Source: an uncultured Cytophagales bacterium
Lineage (GTDB): Bacteria > Bacteroidota > Bacteroidia > Cytophagales > Bernardetiaceae
NCBI GenBank assembly: GCA_937136415.1
Contig: CAKZOK010000146.1
Location: forward strand, 1-35,968
Direction: 5' to 3'
DNA: 35,968 nucleotides
The position numbers and the translations under genes were made by a program. Shown here one piece after another: positions 1-7,346 of the stretch (position 1 is its first letter; the number at the start of each line of letters is the position of its first letter). A model generated the notes under the pieces. That model did not search any database, was not told the origin of the DNA, and was given only the letters and a program-made list of their open reading frames with translations.

Positions 1-859
1 CTAAACAGTCAGGAATGTGAGCAGTAAAAGAAATATCTACAATTGCAGTTTGAATACCTTCATTTTTGACAATATCCAAGACCGTACAAAGTAAAGCACC
101 CGTTTTGTAAACCACTCCTTCACCTGGTTCTAAAATAATTTCTAAATCATATTTTTCTTTAAAATGCTTAACCGTTTCAATAAGCAATTCAATATTATAT
201 TCTTTGTGAGTCAAAAAATGTCCACCACCCATGTTCAGCCATTTTGCTTGATGTAGCAATTTGCCAAATTTTTTCTCGATAACTTCCAAAGTGCGTTTCA
301 GAGTTTCTGCTCCGCTTTGACACAAACTATGAAAAAACAAACCTTCAATACCCTCAGGTAAATTATCCCCCAATTCCTCTGCACGAATTCCAAAACGAGA
401 ACCTGAACAACAAGGATTGTAAATATCAGCCTTCACTTCCGAATACTCAGGATTGATTCGAATTCCACAAGATACTTTTGAAGAGCTATTTTTGATTTTG
501 CTACTAAATTTCTGCCATTGTGATAAGGAATTAAATGTAATGTGCTTACAATGTTCTAAATAATAAGCTATTTCCTCATTTTGATAAGCAGGTGAGTAAG
601 CGTGAACTTCGCCACCCATTTCCTCAAAAGCAAGCCGAGTTTCATGCAAAGAGCTTACCGCAGAACCTGTTATGTGTTTGCCAATTAATGGAAAAACACT
701 AAACATACTAAAGGATTTTAAGGCAAGAATGATTTTTATCCCTGCTCTTTCTTCCAAATTTTCTAAAAATGTCAAATTAGCTATCAAACATTTTTCATCT
801 AAAACATAGGAAGGGGATTTAAGCTGCTGCCAATCAATACTCATACGCTGTCTTTTCAT
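1..859 (-). CDS. nspC: Carboxynorspermidine decarboxylase, 3' end outside window
   Basis: PLP-dependent decarboxylase of the alanine-racemase-fold family that converts carboxynorspermidine (or carboxyspermidine) to the polyamine in the cytoplasm. About 286 residues are visible; the family is usually near 380-400, so roughly the last quarter lies beyond base 1. Seen in the translation: SPSYVLDE near residues 15-22, the PLP-binding lysine in ILALKSFS (K48), the glycine-rich NMGGGH (209-214), and the phosphate-binding EPGEGVV (244-250) followed by a run ending HIPDC, which matches the family. The start at 859 (MKRQRM) is used; an in-frame ATG at 844 is also possible. A perfect TATCTTTG -7 element sits 79 bases upstream, inside the end of the helicase gene, so it probably has its own promoter rather than depending on that gene. 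Assignment rests on recognised family motifs. Confidence 0.88.
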   Translation of the reverse strand, partial: MKRQRMSIDWQQLKSPSYVLDEKCLIANLTFLENLEERAGIKIILALKSFSMFSVFPLIGKHITGSAVSSLHETRLAFEEMGGEVHAYSPAYQNEEIAYYLEHCKHITFNSLSQWQKFSSKIKNSSSKVSCGIRINPEYSEVKADIYNPCCSGSRFGIRAEELGDNLPEGIEGLFFHSLCQSGAETLKRTLEVIEKKFGKLLHQAKWLNMGGGHFLTHKEYNIELLIETVKHFKEKYDLEIILEPGEGVVYKTGALLCTVLDIVKNEGIQTAIVDISFTAHIPDCL

Positions 860-919
860 AATTAATGTAAAGGGAGATTTTTGAAAAAAATTAGGTAAAC
901 AATTTGGGGAATTATGTTT

Positions 920-3418
920 TTATTTCTGTTCTTGAGACAAAGATATTTCTATTAAAGGCTGTTCGTATGTTCTTTGGCGTTCTACTCTTCCTAAAGCCTG
1001 ATGAAAAAGTGCCATCGCATTTAAAGTATGCTCGTGCGTCTTTTTGTATTTATCATTGATTTTACCTCCGTCTGTATGACCCAAAAAGTATTTAAAATCT
1101 TTCTTACTTAGTTCACCATTTTTGTGTATTTTCCATAAATACCAAAACTTTTCCTTCTTGGCTTTTGTATCGCTTTCCTTTGTTATCCAAAAGTGTTTTG
1201 ATTCTAATAAATGAATACTCTCAAAATCTTTTTTTATACCTTCTTTATCTTCAAATCCTAAGTTTACACCATTGCTTGCTGTAGCGTATTGTGTAATCAG
1301 AATTACTTTATCTACTTCTGTATCAGCCATTTGTTTGTTGTAAAACTCTTTTCCGTATTCTTCTATTCTTTTTGCTGATTCAGAACTCAAAAAAACGATA
1401 TTACATGTTTTTCCTTCCCAACTAAGCCTAAAAGTAGTTACCTTATTTTCTTTATCTTGTTTCTTTTCTGTTTGCCAAATTTCAGACAGAAGTTCTCTAT
1501 CAACTTCTTCCAAGACTTCTATATTCTCATTATCCAGAAGCCATCTAAAATGCTTGAAAGTAGTTAGGAAAATCAAATGACTTCTATTTTTACTTTTATT
1601 CAAAATCCAATCAATACAACCTATAACTTTTCTTACCCTCTCCATTCTTTTCTCTTTTACTGCATCTGACACAGATTTGTCTTTATCGTCAAAAAAAATT
1701 GTTGAATTGTTTATACATTTTAAGGCTTCTTCTACTTCTTTTTTGTGTGATGAACTGATAGGCTTGTTACGATAGAATTTTATTTTGCTTTTCCTGACAT
1801 TATCTTTTTCTTTTTTCATATTGAGTAACAACTCTTTATCTGCTTGGCTTGGCTCAATAAAAAGCGTATTGTCTTTCAGCCATTTTTCATCAAATGAATT
1901 TACTACTCTAGGAATATCACTAGTTGCAGAAAGTGCAAAAACCAAATTTTCATAACTCAATTTTCTAATAATAGCTTCTGGCGAAGTGGGAAGTTCTATT
2001 TGGTCTAGTTTTACATCTAAAGGGTCAAAAGTATTGTCTTTATCTTTATAAAGTTCTATGACATTAAAACCGTGTAAATAATCAAACTCACTCTCTTTTA
2101 CTTCTGCATTTGGCACTTGTATATTTTTAAATAAACTCGTACTGGTGATGTACTTTTGATTCTGCCCTTGTTCATTGTCATTTTTTACGTTCCAAATTTT
2201 GTTGATGATATAATCTACTTCTTCTTTCTGTTCTTGCATCGTTCGGCTAAAGGTATCAAGTAATTTTTTAACACACTTTTTTATAGCTATAAATAAATGA
2301 AGTGGATGAATTGTATTCTTATAGCTTTTCAGTTTTGTTATTTGCCATGAGTAGGGAGTTTGACGAAGATAAAAATCTTCTGAAAAAACCGTTTTCTTGT
2401 TGTGGAAAAGAACTAATGATTTGTCTTCTTTAGCAGATGAATACGTAAAATCTGTAAGTTTTGGAAAGTGTATGTTTTTTTCTTTTATCTCCTTTTTGAG
2501 TTCATTATGTGCTTCGTCTAATCCTGTTTTTACCTTTGATAACCCTTCTTTTTCTAGGTACTTACTACTTTTTATCATCTTGTACCTATCATAAAATATC
2601 TTTACAAACTCCAATGGATTGTTGAGTGGTGTTTCTTGAGCTAGAACACTCAAAATTTCGGATTCTAAAAAATCAAATTCATCCAAAAAAATGATATTCT
2701 TTTTGAGAGAGGGAAGTTTACGCTTTTTATGTCCGTCAAAAAAACCGTATGATAACTTTTGAATTGTTGCTAACAAAACAGTAGCTTCAGGATTATTTTC
2801 AAACTCTATGTAAGGAAATAGCTTCCATACTATCGGATGTTTTAAAAATTCTTGATATTTTTTCTTACTTTCCTTTTTTTTACGTAAATAAAATTGACTC
2901 TTTAGCAGCCTACTCAAACTTACTAACTGTTCTTCTAAAAAATTTTGAGTAGCTTCATCGTTGTCTCTTTCATTTATGAGAATGAGATATTTGGCTGATT
3001 CGATATTTTTTAATCTCTTCTGAATTTCTTTTTTAGCTGCTTTGTCATTTTTATACTGTGAATGATATTGAAAGAAACCAATTTCTATTAAACTCATTAA
3101 AGTATTCTCTAAAGAATCTTCCTTATCGTCTAGTAGGTCTTTTAAAACTTCTTTATCACTACGTAAATAAATATTTTTTATCTTTTCTTTTTCTAAATCA
3201 CTTTTTACTTCCTTAATTAGTGCGTGGCGATTTGTAGTATAAATGTACTTCCGTTTGTTGTTGTTCTCTTGATGACTTTCCTTTATCGCTTTTATTAATC
3301 CATATGTTTTTCCTAAACCTGTTGCTCCTCTGACTGGTTTGAAGCCTATTTCATTATCTTGAATAGTTATTAAATAATAAGGAATGTAATTGTACTTGAT
3401 TTTTGTTTTATTTTTCAT
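920..3418 (-). CDS. Orphan superfamily 2 DEAD/DEAH-type helicase
   Basis: 832-residue protein with a full set of SF2 ATPase motifs: Walker A GATGLGKT at 31-38 almost at the N terminus, a Walker B/motif II DEFD at 246-249, motif III SAT near 496, a motif V-like ATASNGVNLGF near 714, and motif VI QALGRVERQR near 811. The middle is lysine/glutamate-rich and probably helical. No HD, nuclease, methylase or other added domain was recognised, and no signal peptide or membrane segment is seen. I cannot name a family: the motif pattern resembles helicases found in phage-defence and mobile loci, but that role is inference from context, since a Uma2 nuclease gene is divergent and a restriction specificity scrap lies 860 bases away. 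A promoter of the form TTG-N20-TATATTTA precedes the start. It could instead be a plasmid- or phage-derived replication helicase. Confidence 0.7.
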   Translation of the reverse strand: MKNKTKIKYNYIPYYLITIQDNEIGFKPVRGATGLGKTYGLIKAIKESHQENNNKRKYIYTTNRHALIKEVKSDLEKEKIKNIYLRSDKEVLKDLLDDKEDSLENTLMSLIEIGFFQYHSQYKNDKAAKKEIQKRLKNIESAKYLILINERDNDEATQNFLEEQLVSLSRLLKSQFYLRKKKESKKKYQEFLKHPIVWKLFPYIEFENNPEATVLLATIQKLSYGFFDGHKKRKLPSLKKNIIFLDEFDFLESEILSVLAQETPLNNPLEFVKIFYDRYKMIKSSKYLEKEGLSKVKTGLDEAHNELKKEIKEKNIHFPKLTDFTYSSAKEDKSLVLFHNKKTVFSEDFYLRQTPYSWQITKLKSYKNTIHPLHLFIAIKKCVKKLLDTFSRTMQEQKEEVDYIINKIWNVKNDNEQGQNQKYITSTSLFKNIQVPNAEVKESEFDYLHGFNVIELYKDKDNTFDPLDVKLDQIELPTSPEAIIRKLSYENLVFALSATSDIPRVVNSFDEKWLKDNTLFIEPSQADKELLLNMKKEKDNVRKSKIKFYRNKPISSSHKKEVEEALKCINNSTIFFDDKDKSVSDAVKEKRMERVRKVIGCIDWILNKSKNRSHLIFLTTFKHFRWLLDNENIEVLEEVDRELLSEIWQTEKKQDKENKVTTFRLSWEGKTCNIVFLSSESAKRIEEYGKEFYNKQMADTEVDKVILITQYATASNGVNLGFEDKEGIKKDFESIHLLESKHFWITKESDTKAKKEKFWYLWKIHKNGELSKKDFKYFLGHTDGGKINDKYKKTHEHTLNAMALFHQALGRVERQRTYEQPLIEISLSQEQK
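938..945 (-). promoter_or_regulatory. -7 promoter element TATCTTTG for nspC
   Basis: Read on the minus strand the sequence is TATCTTTG, an exact match to the Bacteroidota -7 consensus TAnnTTTG. It lies in the last codons of the helicase gene, 78 bases before the nspC ATG. A clear -33 TTTG is not seen about 20 bases upstream, so this is a moderate call. Confidence 0.45.
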
Positions 3419-3445
3419 AATTTTAAATTAAAAATATTGTTTTCG

Positions 3446-3476
3446 TAAATATAAAAATCAAAATGCAGATATACAA
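3446..3476 (-). promoter_or_regulatory. Candidate promoter for the helicase gene
   Basis: On the minus strand TTG (3476-3474) is followed after 20 bases by TATATTTA (3453-3446), one mismatch from TAnnTTTG. Spacing fits the Bacteroidota sigma factor. It ends 28 bases before the ATG. Confidence 0.4.
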
Positions 3477-3626
3477 CTAAAAGTAGCTTTTTGCTTGATT
3501 TATTAGATATTTAATCTTATTGCTAAAAATAAATATCCTTTTTTTTGTGTAATTATTTGTACTACTGAAATTTTCTATTCCATTTTTTCGTATCTTAGTA
3601 CAGATTCATAACTAGCAAACAAATCT

Positions 3627-4172
3627 ATGATTACTTCTTTAGACCAACTAGACTTCAACAAAATCTACACTTATTCAGACTATCTTACTTGGCAGTTTGA
3701 TGGATTTGTAGAATTGATAAAAGGAAAAATATTTCCTATGTCTGCTCATTCTCGGCAGCATCAAGAAATAGTGTTGAATGTAGCTACTATCACTAAAAAC
3801 TTTTTGAAGAAAAACCATAAAGAATGCAAAGTATATGTAGCTCCTTTTGATGTTCGACTATTGAAAAATCCGAATGAATCTTTAGAAAAAAGATTAGACA
3901 AAACAGATAAAGAAATCTATACTGTGGTGCAGCCAGATATTTGTGTCGTCTGTGATTTGGAAAAGCTAGATGATAGAGGTTGCGTAGGCGCACCAGATTT
4001 AGTTATTGAGGTAGTTTCTGAAAAAAATGCAGCCAATACCAAACAAGATATAAAAGACAAATACGAAATTTATGCAGCCAACGGAGTGAAAGAATATTGG
4101 CTAGTACGTCCTTTAGAAAAAACAGTACAAAAATTCATTTTAGATAATAATAATGTCTATCAAATAGGATGA
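3627..4172 (+). CDS. Uma2 family endonuclease (DUF820), truncated by an in-frame TGA
   Basis: 181-residue reading frame of the Uma2/DUF820 family, which has a PD-(D/E)xK nuclease-like fold. Seen: the N-terminal YSDYLTW and FVELIKGKIFPMS segment with the conserved E, then VVQPDICVVCD and GAPDLVIEVVS carrying the acidic residues, and the lysines in KDKYEIYAANGVKEYWLV. The frame stops at TGA 4170-4172, but translation beyond it continues for 25 more residues that look like the normal family C terminus, ending NEIFE and TAA at 4248-4250. The gene is therefore probably a recent nonsense mutant (or the read has an error). The catalytic core is upstream of the stop, so partial activity cannot be excluded. 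It is divergent from the helicase gene with a 208-base gap. Uma2 proteins are abundant in cyanobacteria and Bacteroidota; their biological role is poorly known. Confidence 0.82.
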   Translation: MITSLDQLDFNKIYTYSDYLTWQFDGFVELIKGKIFPMSAHSRQHQEIVLNVATITKNFLKKNHKECKVYVAPFDVRLLKNPNESLEKRLDKTDKEIYTVVQPDICVVCDLEKLDDRGCVGAPDLVIEVVSEKNAANTKQDIKDKYEIYAANGVKEYWLVRPLEKTVQKFILDNNNVYQIG

Positions 4173-4250
4173 TTTTACGGAATAGACGACCTTGTACCTT
4201 GCTATATCCTCCCTAATTTGGAAATAGAAGTGAATGAAATTTTTGAATAA
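4173..4250 (+). pseudogene. Separated C-terminal tail of the Uma2 gene
   Basis: In the same frame as the Uma2 gene after its TGA, 25 codons (start FYGIDDLVPC, end LEIEVNEIFE) run to TAA. The pattern of a glycine/aspartate turn followed by a leucine-rich strand and NEIFE is typical of Uma2 C termini, so this is the original end of that gene. Confidence 0.65.
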
Positions 4251-4280
4251 AAAAAACCTATCATTTATCCCAAAAAATAA

Positions 4281-4457
4281 CTAGCTTGCAAATCAAAAAA
4301 TCAATTAGAAGAATTTAAAATCCCTCTTCCTCCTTTAGCCGTTCAAGAAAAATTAGTTTCAGAAATAGAAAAGCTAGAAGCACAAATAAACAAATCACAA
4401 AGGATTATTGATTCTGTTAGTGAAAGGAAACAGCTTGTAATGGAAAATTATTTGTAA
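4281..4457 (+). pseudogene. C-terminal remnant of a restriction specificity (HsdS-like) subunit
   Basis: An open frame of 58 codons follows a stop at 4278-4280 and has no usable start at its left end. It encodes IPLPPLAVQEKLVSEIEKLE near residues 14-33 followed by a coiled-coil-like run and ends VMENYL. The P-L-P-P-x-x-x-Q-x-x-I/L-V-x-x-I signature is characteristic of target-recognition-domain ends in type I restriction S subunits and in type IIG enzymes or methylases with an S-like domain. Nothing upstream supplies the rest of such a gene, so this is a relic. It sits just after the broken Uma2 gene and before a long hairpin. Confidence 0.7.
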
Positions 4458-4460
4458 GAA

Positions 4461-4493
4461 AAACCCTAAGGGTCTTGGAGACCCTTAGGGTTT
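4461..4493 (+). repeat. Perfect 14-bp stem hairpin (GGGTC-type palindromic repeat)
   Basis: AAACCCTAAGGGTC (4461-4474) and GACCCTTAGGGTTT (4480-4493) pair perfectly around a TTGGA loop. It begins four bases after the stop of the restriction remnant. There is no T-run, so it is more like a dispersed palindromic repeat than an intrinsic terminator; I recall similar GGGTCT-loop hairpins being common between genes in Bacteroidota. Confidence 0.75.
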
Positions 4494-4626
4494 GTGACAA
4501 AGAGAACAGCAATTTTTGATAATCCTAATAATTTTAATATTATGCTGCGATGCAGCTAAAATACATTCTATTTTTGAAAACCATAATTATAAAACTGCGT
4601 AAAAAAATAATCAAATTCTGAACAGC

Positions 4627-4905
4627 CTATGCTAAGGATTTGAATTTGAAAACAATCAAACTAACCACACCTATCCATACTAAAGCGATACAATAGGTAA
4701 TCATAAAGTAACTTCTTTTTTGGTTTTTATGTCTAATTTTATACATCAAAAATAAAATACTAAACACGCCTCCTAATAGTTCGTAGAAATGTAAAGTACG
4801 TTCTTTTATTCTTTTTTTAGATTGTATTGCCTTGCGCTTGTCCCACCAAAAAATAATCCCTGAAATGATATTAATCAAAAATAAATATCCAAATAAATAG
4901 TTCAT
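4627..4905 (-). CDS. DUF1294 family small membrane protein
   Basis: 92 residues, function unknown. The DUF1294 pattern is visible: an N-terminal hydrophobic segment (3-19), then WWDKRKA (21-27), RIKERTLHFYELLGG (32-46) with the conserved E and GG, RHKNQKRSYF (58-67), and a second hydrophobic helix at about 68-86. Two or three transmembrane segments are likely, with a short basic loop, so it should be an inner-membrane protein. It is downstream of argS on the same strand with a 132-base gap that holds a 12-bp hairpin, so linkage to argS transcription is uncertain. Confidence 0.75.
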   Translation of the reverse strand: MNYLFGYLFLINIISGIIFWWDKRKAIQSKKRIKERTLHFYELLGGVFSILFLMYKIRHKNQKRSYFMITYCIALVWIGVVSLIVFKFKSLA

Positions 4906-4952
4906 TGAGTATTGAATTATATTATATAGAAGTTGTTTAAACTTTTAAATTG

Positions 4953-4980
4953 TGTGTTCAGTTCTGGGGAATTGAACACA
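4953..4980. repeat. 12-bp hairpin between argS and the DUF1294 gene
   Basis: TGTGTTCAGTTC (4953-4964) pairs with GAATTGAACACA (4969-4980) over a TGGG loop, with one G-T pair. No T-run follows on either strand. It may slow or stop argS transcription (the argS stop codon is about 58 bases away) or be a dispersed repeat; a partly similar sequence occurs at 27158-27200. Confidence 0.5.
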
Positions 4981-5037
4981 TACACACTGAATATAGATGA
5001 AAAATAACTGTGATAATTTTTAGTTTATAATTGAATT

Positions 5038-6825
5038 TTACATTCTTTCAGGCATTTCTATCCCTAAGAGTTTTCCTGCATGCTTTAGTGTTTTGGCAGT
5101 AGCATCTGACAGAGCGATACGCAATGATTTTTTACTTTCATTCTCTTCTCCAAAAATTGAAAGTTCTGCATATAATTTACTGTACTGTTTTGCCAAATCA
5201 TACATATAATTTGCAATAGAAGAAGGTGCATAATTTTGAGCAGCTTCGTTCAAGTAAATAGGATAATCTGAAAGCAAACGTATCAAATCTTCTTCGGTGC
5301 TTTCTAATGCTGTCAAGCTCTCAAAAGAATCTGATTTGTGTGAAATGTTATCGCTATTTGCCTTACGAAGAATAGCACAAATTTTGGCGTGTGTGTACTG
5401 CAAATAAACTCCACTATTTCCCTGAAAATCAATAGAATCTGCAGGATTGAAAAGCATTTTCTTTTTAGGTTCTACTCTCAAAAGATAATATTTCAAAGCT
5501 CCTAATGCTAACATTCTATACAAATTTTCGGCTTCTTGCTCTGAAAAGTCATCAATTTTGCCTACTTCTCCTGTTCTTTCTTTTGCCATTTTTATCATAT
5601 CATTTACAAGCTCATCGGCATCTACGACTGTTCCCTCTCTTGATTTCATTTTGCCATCTGGCAGCTCTACCATTCCATAGGAAAGGTGATGCATTCCGTC
5701 AGAATATGAACGACCTAGTTTTTTGAGAATCAAAAACAACACTTTAAAATGATAATCTTGCTCATTTCCAACTACATATACCGATTTTTGCATCGGAAAA
5801 TCACGATATTTCAAATCTGCCGTTCCGATGTCTTGTGTAATATAGACTGATGTTCCGTCTGCACGCAAAACCAATTTTTCGTCTAGTTTTTCATCTTTCA
5901 AATCTATCCACACAGAGCCATCTTCTTTTTTGAAAAAAACACCTTTTTCTAATCCTTCTTCTATAATGTCTTTTCCTAAAAGATAAGTATTTGATTCGTA
6001 ATAAAATTTATCAAATTTTACTCCAATGCTTTTATAGGTTTCATCAAAACCTTCATAGACCCAGCCATTCATTTTTTTCCAAAGGTCGGTAATTTCTTTA
6101 TCACCTTGCTCCCATTTTAGGAGCATTTGCTGTGCTTCTTTCAAAATTGGGGCTTCTTTTTCGGCTCTTTTTTGTTCTGTTCCTGCTTCTACTAATTGGT
6201 TTACTTCGGCTTTGAATAAATCATTGAATTTTACATAAAAATCTCCGACCATTTTGTCGCCCTTTATTCCCAAATCTTGTGGTGTTTTGCCATTTCCATG
6301 TCTTTGGTAAGCAAGCATTGACTTACAAATATGAACTCCTCTATCATTTACAAGATTTACTTTCATTACCTCACTACCATTTGCAGCCATAATTTCAGAA
6401 ACAGAATATCCCAAAAAATTATTACGCAGATGCCCCAAATGCAAAGGTTTGTTTGTGTTTGGCGACGAATACTCTACCATTACTTTTTCGTCTTTCTTTT
6501 TTATGTTTTGCCAAACAGGTTTGTTATTTAGGTTGGCAAGTGTTTTGACCCAAACTGATTGCTCCAAAACAAGGTTCAAAAAACCTTTTACAACATTAAA
6601 ATTTTTTATGATAGCTACATTTTCTTTCAAAAATTCTCCCAAAATAGTGGCTGTTTCATCTGGTCGTTTTCCTGTAATTTTGCCATATGGAAACGTAACA
6701 AATGTATAACTTCCCTCAAATTCTTTGCGAGTTTGTTGGAAATCAATTTTTTCTAAAGGCAAGGTATGATTAAAGAGTGCCTGAAAGGCATTTTGAATTT
6801 CTTTTTGAAGTTGTTGGAGTATCAT
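5038..6825 (-). CDS. argS: Arginyl-tRNA synthetase
   Basis: Class I aminoacyl-tRNA synthetase that charges tRNA-Arg with arginine in the cytoplasm. The 595-residue length is normal for the family. Seen in order: the N-terminal Add1-type domain (about 1-100), the HIGH-type signature in NTNKPLHLGHLRNN (about 124-137), the catalytic-core stretch with DIGTADLKYR and VVGNEQDYHFK, the KMSKS-equivalent KMKSREG, and the C-terminal DALR anticodon-binding domain ending in the typical KLLGIEMPERM. The ATG at 6825 begins directly with the Add1 region. It stands alone, with 521 bases of non-coding AT-rich DNA upstream. Confidence 0.97.
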   Translation of the reverse strand: MILQQLQKEIQNAFQALFNHTLPLEKIDFQQTRKEFEGSYTFVTFPYGKITGKRPDETATILGEFLKENVAIIKNFNVVKGFLNLVLEQSVWVKTLANLNNKPVWQNIKKKDEKVMVEYSSPNTNKPLHLGHLRNNFLGYSVSEIMAANGSEVMKVNLVNDRGVHICKSMLAYQRHGNGKTPQDLGIKGDKMVGDFYVKFNDLFKAEVNQLVEAGTEQKRAEKEAPILKEAQQMLLKWEQGDKEITDLWKKMNGWVYEGFDETYKSIGVKFDKFYYESNTYLLGKDIIEEGLEKGVFFKKEDGSVWIDLKDEKLDEKLVLRADGTSVYITQDIGTADLKYRDFPMQKSVYVVGNEQDYHFKVLFLILKKLGRSYSDGMHHLSYGMVELPDGKMKSREGTVVDADELVNDMIKMAKERTGEVGKIDDFSEQEAENLYRMLALGALKYYLLRVEPKKKMLFNPADSIDFQGNSGVYLQYTHAKICAILRKANSDNISHKSDSFESLTALESTEEDLIRLLSDYPIYLNEAAQNYAPSSIANYMYDLAKQYSKLYAELSIFGEENESKKSLRIALSDATAKTLKHAGKLLGIEMPERM

Positions 6826-7346
6826 AAGGAAAAATTACGAATTTATTTAATTTTGATTTCTGTATATAAATAAAAGTTGTTTTGTCTTTAATTGGCTTAT
6901 TTTAAATTAATCTACAAAGTTGCAAAAATTGTATCAAAAAAACGAAAGGAAAAAAAATATTGCCTAATAAATTTGTCTGTTTATTTCATTTTTTTTCTCA
7001 AAGAGAATAAATAATTGTAATTTTATTGTATTGTCTTTTTTTCTTACAAAAAAATTGTATCTTAGTTTTGAAGAAGCAAAATTCTTTATTTCAAAAAATA
7101 ATTTCCTTCTTTTTTAACAAAATAATCCGTTTTAATGTTACAGAAAAAGTTTTGTCTGCCAAACTCTATTTTAAAAAAAAGAGTTCCAAAAGTAGATTTA
7201 TAAAACGTAGCTAGAATAAAATTAGGCTTTTTTATTGCTTTATTTTATTATAAATTAAAATTGTTAAAATCAAAGTCAATGCCTTTTAATCCTAGATTTA
7301 CTTTAAACTAGGTTTATTTAATCACTCAAAAAAATCACTATAAACA
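6826..7346. other. Non-coding gap between argS and the DUF349 gene
   Basis: Very AT-rich divergent intergenic region of about 520 bases. Short open frames here (for example 7026-7214) are rich in K, F, I and S and have no family features. A TATCTTAG sequence at 7058-7065 resembles a -7 element on the plus strand but lies 280 bases before the next start. No strong hairpin, repeat or RNA gene was seen. Confidence 0.6.

Noticed and set aside
2397..2594. Plus-strand open frame inside the helicase gene
   Set aside because: Antisense shadow of lysine-rich coding; no motif or promoter supports it.
4170..4172. Selenocysteine or programmed read-through at the Uma2 TGA
   Set aside because: No SECIS-like hairpin or selenocysteine context was seen, and Uma2 proteins are not selenoproteins. 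Nonsense mutation or sequence error is simpler.
6331..6756. Overlapping plus-strand open frames within argS
   Set aside because: Antisense to strongly conserved argS coding, rich in F, S and K, without start signals or family features.
7026..7214. Small gene upstream of the DUF349 gene
   Set aside because: The 62-codon frame is low-complexity K/F/S/I from AT-rich DNA and shows no features of a real protein.
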